This document shows, in pieces, positions 7,999 through 10,198 of a DNA stretch of 10,198 bases. Where the stretch lies: NCBI GenBank assembly GCA_039190275.1, contig JBCCYF010000145.1:1-10198 (forward strand), given 5' to 3'. This DNA is from Halovulum sp039190275. Lineage in GTDB: Bacteria; Pseudomonadota; Alphaproteobacteria; Rhodobacterales; Rhodobacteraceae. The notes beneath the pieces were generated by a model. It was given only the letters and a program-made list of their open reading frames with translations. It was not told the origin of the DNA and searched no databases. Position numbers and translations under genes: made by a program. How positions within the stretch are numbered: position 1 is the first letter of the stretch; every line of letters starts with the position of its first letter.

Positions 7999-8142
7999 AT
8001 GGTCAGGATCCTGGGCAAGAACTACAAACTGGGTCTCAAGGTCGGACCCGAGCGTCGGTGGTTGCTGCGACCGGCGTCCAAAGCCAGTACCATCGGCGCG
8101 TATGCCATTGCTTTGATCGCTCTGCTTCTTCACTTTATTTAA
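7999..8142 (+). CDS. Candidate small single-pass membrane protein
   Basis: This 47-codon ORF from ATG 7999 to TAA 8140-8142 lies 48 bp after the CoxL-like stop. Its product has a basic N-terminal half (LGKNYKLGLKVGPERRWLLR) and a hydrophobic C-terminal tail over residues about 31-47 (TIGAYAIALIALLLHFI). It would therefore be a tail-anchored or single-helix inner-membrane peptide with its positive end in the cytoplasm. I recognise no family. The charge and hydrophobicity pattern is coherent and the codons are unremarkable for the region, which favours a real gene. Against it, no Shine-Dalgarno sequence is visible before the ATG. The ORF shares the reading frame of the upstream gene beyond its TGA, so translation might depend on reinitiation. 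It is too short for statistics to decide. Confidence 0.42.
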   Translation: MVRILGKNYKLGLKVGPERRWLLRPASKASTIGAYAIALIALLLHFI

Positions 8143-8157
8143 GGCGTGGCGATCAAA
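8112..8157. repeat. 9-bp perfect inverted repeat across the end of the small ORF
   Basis: TTTGATCGC (8112-8120) is repeated inverted as GCGATCAAA (8149-8157), with a 28-bp spacer that includes the small ORF stop codon. It could form a stem at the 3' end of the plus-strand transcript. A perfect 9-bp match at such spacing is not rare in 10 kb, no T-run follows, and the loop is long, so a terminator role is only a possibility. Confidence 0.35.
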
Positions 8158-8170
8158 CCGGGAACCAATC

Positions 8171-8282
8171 GCCCGCAAGGGCTGATGGACTTGCGCGCCC
8201 CGGCGCGCTCAACTGAGCAGGTCAAACGCTGCTGCTGACAAATTGAGCGCCTACCGGCGCAAGTCTATACGCCCTTACGGGC
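8171..8282. repeat. Long imperfect inverted repeat (two ~41-bp arms, 30-bp spacer) in a convergent intergenic region
   Basis: The left arm 8171-8212 and right arm 8243-8282 are inverted copies with gaps. GCCCGCAAGGGC (8171-8182) pairs with GCCCTTACGGGC (8271-8282) with one mismatch. GACTTGCGC (8188-8196) pairs exactly with GCGCAAGTC (8257-8265). GCGCTCAA (8205-8212) pairs exactly with TTGAGCGC (8243-8250). Each outer 12-mer is also a small hairpin by itself (GCCC stem GGGC, loops GCAA and TTAC). The spacer holds further short complements: AGCAG at 8216-8220 and CTGCT at 8229-8233. The element lies between converging genes, 8 bp from the DUF3108 stop. It may be a bidirectional terminator or mRNA-end stabiliser, a dispersed palindromic repeat, or a structured RNA. 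No T-run flanks it and no target-site duplication is seen. The pairing is directly visible; the role is unknown. Confidence 0.72.
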
Positions 8283-8290
8283 AGCCGGTG

Positions 8291-9028
8291 CTAACGGCGG
8301 CGTGCCACAGCCTGTCCGAGGATGCTGTCCAGTTCGAACCGTGTCACACGCATCATTCCTGTGCTCCGGTCAAAATGAAGCACAAATTCGAAATTCGTTT
8401 GCTCCGCAAGCCGCTTGGGTGAGAATCCGGCACCCCGCGTGTAGACACCGGCACAGGTGGAGTTGGTGCCCTCGTCACGCCGTGGACCGATACGGATCTG
8501 CGAGCCCCGCGCGCCGTCGAAAATGCGGATCACCCGGTCACAGGCCGCGCCGATGGGATGATCCCTCAGGATGTCATAGGATGCGCTGATCGGATCAACG
8601 GTACCACCCTGGCTGCCGGGGGTCACGTCCCAGGGTCTGGGCGCACGTCTTGGGGGTTGAAACACCACGGTTGATGGCGTGCCGGAGGTATATCGCATCT
8701 CGACATCCCGCGCACGATCACCTGTACCACTTGTCGCGCGATAAACCGCCGGACGCAGCGTGCCGTCCGACCGTATCGTACCGCTGCTGGTGCCATCGAA
8801 GGATACCTTCAGAAAAGCACCTACAAGACCGCCACCCTGTACGCGCCCCCGTGCCGTATAGCGGTCACCGCTTGTATTCACAGCAAGCTCCATCGTACCG
8901 ATCTTTAGCCCCGCAACCGAGATCGTGTAGGACTGACGCAAGTCGCCATTGGCCTGCGCCGGACCGTCAAGCGCAAATGCAGCAAGACTGAGTGCCGCCA
9001 ACCTCAGCAAGGTCATCATCGTCTGCAT
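8291..9028 (-). CDS. DUF3108 domain-containing secreted (periplasmic) protein
   Basis: This 245-residue protein starts with a Sec-type signal peptide: MQTMMTLLR, a hydrophobic core LAALSLAAFAL, then GPAQA with likely cleavage after AQA at about residue 26. The mature part is beta-rich. It begins with YTISVAGLKIGTMELAV (residues 34-50), the opening strand pair of DUF3108 proteins, and continues with DGTLRPAVYR and a C-terminal FEFVLHFDRSTGMMRVTRFEL. The central PISASYDILRD is also typical of the family. Two cysteines (163 and 192) could form a periplasmic disulfide. The family has no established biochemical activity; proteins of this kind are predicted periplasmic or outer-membrane-associated beta proteins. 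ATG 9028 is supported by GGAGG 9 nt upstream. The gene is divergent from meaB and convergent with the CoxL-like gene across the inverted repeat at 8171-8282. Confidence 0.85.
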   Translation of the reverse strand: MQTMMTLLRLAALSLAAFALDGPAQANGDLRQSYTISVAGLKIGTMELAVNTSGDRYTARGRVQGGGLVGAFLKVSFDGTSSGTIRSDGTLRPAVYRATSGTGDRARDVEMRYTSGTPSTVVFQPPRRAPRPWDVTPGSQGGTVDPISASYDILRDHPIGAACDRVIRIFDGARGSQIRIGPRRDEGTNSTCAGVYTRGAGFSPKRLAEQTNFEFVLHFDRSTGMMRVTRFELDSILGQAVARRR

Positions 9029-9043
9029 GCCTCAAACCTCCAA

Positions 9044-9063
9044 ATCGGGTGGTCTGACCCGAT
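9044..9063. promoter_or_regulatory. Candidate operator or 5' UTR hairpin between DUF3108 and meaB
   Basis: ATCGGGT (9044-9050) and ACCCGAT (9057-9063) form a perfect 7-bp inverted repeat around a 6-bp spacer. It lies just upstream of the DUF3108 Shine-Dalgarno sequence, in the divergent spacer shared with meaB. A dimeric repressor site or an mRNA hairpin next to the ribosome binding site are both possible. A repeat of this size can occur by chance, so confidence is low. Confidence 0.25.
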
Positions 9064-9154
9064 GGGTTGCCAATGTGCCGCGCCGTCTCTAACCGGGTAT
9101 ATGGCACAGTCCAGGCCAAATTGCAGGGGCGCAGGTAAGCGCGCGGTAAAAACG

Positions 9155-10162
9155 GTGATCACTTTGCACGACAGTCCCGAAACACTTGCAAAGCGTGTCG
9201 CGTCGGGCGAGCGGCGTGCACTGGCCAAGGCGATAACGCTGATCGAAAGCGCTCAGGCAGCAGATCGCCCCCTTGCCGAAGCGGTTCTGGCGGCGCTGCC
9301 GACGACTGCATCACCCGCGCTCAGAGTGGGCTTGTCGGGTACGCCGGGGGTGGGAAAATCCACTCTGATCGAAGCCTTGGGGATGCGACTGACCGCCCAA
9401 GGTCACGGTGTCGCCGTGTTGGCGGTGGATCCGTCCAGCGGGCGCAGCGGTGGGTCGATCCTGGGCGACAAGACACGGATGGAGCGCCTTTCGCGCCAGT
9501 CGAACGCCTTTATCCGCCCGTCGCCCGCACAAAACCAACTCGGAGGCGTTGCGCGCCGAACCCGCGAGGTCATCCGTCTGGTCGAAGCTGCCGGCCACGA
9601 TATTGTATTGGTCGAAACAGTGGGCGTGGGCCAGTCGGAAACCATGGTGGCGGGTATGACGGATGTGTTCGTCCTTTTGCTTGCCCCTGCTGGCGGTGAT
9701 GAGCTTCAAGGGGTGAAACGCGGGATCATGGAGATCGCGGATGTGGTCCTGGTCAACAAGGCGGACGGTACCCTTGAAGCGCAGGCCAAGGCGACTTGCG
9801 CGGATTACGCGGGCGCATTGCAGTTGATGCGGCCCCGGCCTGAGGATCCACCGGGGTATCCGCGCGCGATGACAATTTCGGCCCAAAGTGGCGCCGGTCT
9901 GGATGCGGCCTGGGAGGCGGTATCCGAGCTGTTTGCGGCCCGCGACACCTCGGGCGCCCGTGCTGCGCGCCGCGCCGATCAGGACCGTGCATGGTTCTAT
10001 GCCGAGATCGACGCGCAGCTTTTGGCCCATGTTGCTGCCGACCCATCGCTCGCGAAACTGCGGCAAAAGCTGGAGCGGGAGGTCACAGGCGCCACACGCT
10101 CACCAACCGTGGCTGCCCGCTGTCTGATCGATGCCATGTTCGGCAGGACCGGGCAGACATAA
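9155..10162 (+). CDS. meaB: Methylmalonyl-CoA mutase-associated GTPase MeaB
   Basis: G3E-family P-loop GTPase of the MeaB/ArgK group. Family members act as chaperones of B12-dependent acyl-CoA mutases (methylmalonyl-CoA and related), gating adenosylcobalamin loading and protecting or reactivating the enzyme. From GTG 9155 the protein is 335 residues, the usual family length. Landmarks are Walker A GTPGVGKST (62-70), AVDPSS (90-95), GGSILGDKTRM (99-109), NAFIRPSP (117-124), VETVGVGQSE (153-162), GGDELQGVKRG (180-190) and NKAD (201-204) for guanine specificity. The C-terminal part, about 270-335, corresponds to the dimerisation arm. ATG 9101 and ATG 9062 are alternative starts; the added 18 or 31 residues do not resemble the family and contain AGG/TGC codons unlike the gene body, so I prefer GTG 9155 although no start has a good Shine-Dalgarno site. 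No mutase gene is in the window. Confidence 0.95.
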   Translation: MITLHDSPETLAKRVASGERRALAKAITLIESAQAADRPLAEAVLAALPTTASPALRVGLSGTPGVGKSTLIEALGMRLTAQGHGVAVLAVDPSSGRSGGSILGDKTRMERLSRQSNAFIRPSPAQNQLGGVARRTREVIRLVEAAGHDIVLVETVGVGQSETMVAGMTDVFVLLLAPAGGDELQGVKRGIMEIADVVLVNKADGTLEAQAKATCADYAGALQLMRPRPEDPPGYPRAMTISAQSGAGLDAAWEAVSELFAARDTSGARAARRADQDRAWFYAEIDAQLLAHVAADPSLAKLRQKLEREVTGATRSPTVAARCLIDAMFGRTGQT

Positions 10163-10198
10163 TGTATCCCTGCCACGCATCGGCGACGCCCCGAGGTA

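Noticed and set aside
8171..8282. Reading the long inverted repeat as a MITE or insertion-sequence remnant
   Set aside because: No target-site duplication in the flanks and no transposase fragment; a single visible copy cannot prove mobility.

Overview
The window looks like chromosomal DNA of an alphaproteobacterium, most probably of the Rhodobacteraceae/Roseobacter group. This is inferred from the high GC content, the codon usage, a roughly 1,036-residue ValS with lineage-type insertions, and the combination of DUF3592, DUF3108 and MeaB proteins. I cannot name the genus. No rRNA, tRNA, CRISPR array, insertion sequence or phage gene is visible.

Layout, left to right. (1) Bases 2-196 (+) hold the last 64 codons of a class V PLP-dependent aminotransferase. 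(2) Converging on it is a minus-strand pair: valS (4742-1632), then a 219-bp gap with a doubtful 58-codon ORF, then a HisC-like fold-type I aminotransferase (1412-306). (3) valS diverges from a plus-strand pair: a two-helix DUF3592 membrane protein (4851-5582) and, 70 bp further, a large molybdopterin-binding hydroxylase subunit with the form II CoxL-type loop AYRGAGR (5653-7950). (4) A 340-bp gap (7951-8290) holds a candidate 47-residue membrane protein and a striking long inverted repeat. (5) A secreted DUF3108 protein (9028-8291, -) diverges from the GTPase chaperone MeaB (9155-10162, +), which ends 36 bp before the window edge.

How the genes relate. Most are housekeeping or single metabolic genes: tRNA-Val charging, amino-acid transamination, and protection of a B12-dependent acyl-CoA mutase by MeaB. 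The parts form no obvious single pathway. The CoxL-like protein stands without the FAD and [2Fe-2S] subunits that normally accompany it.

I did not find a convincing new multi-gene system. The points most worth a second look are the palindromic element at 8171-8282, the small membrane ORF at 7999-8142, the lone molybdenum hydroxylase subunit, and an insertion of about 60 residues in ValS just before the DVLDTW motif.
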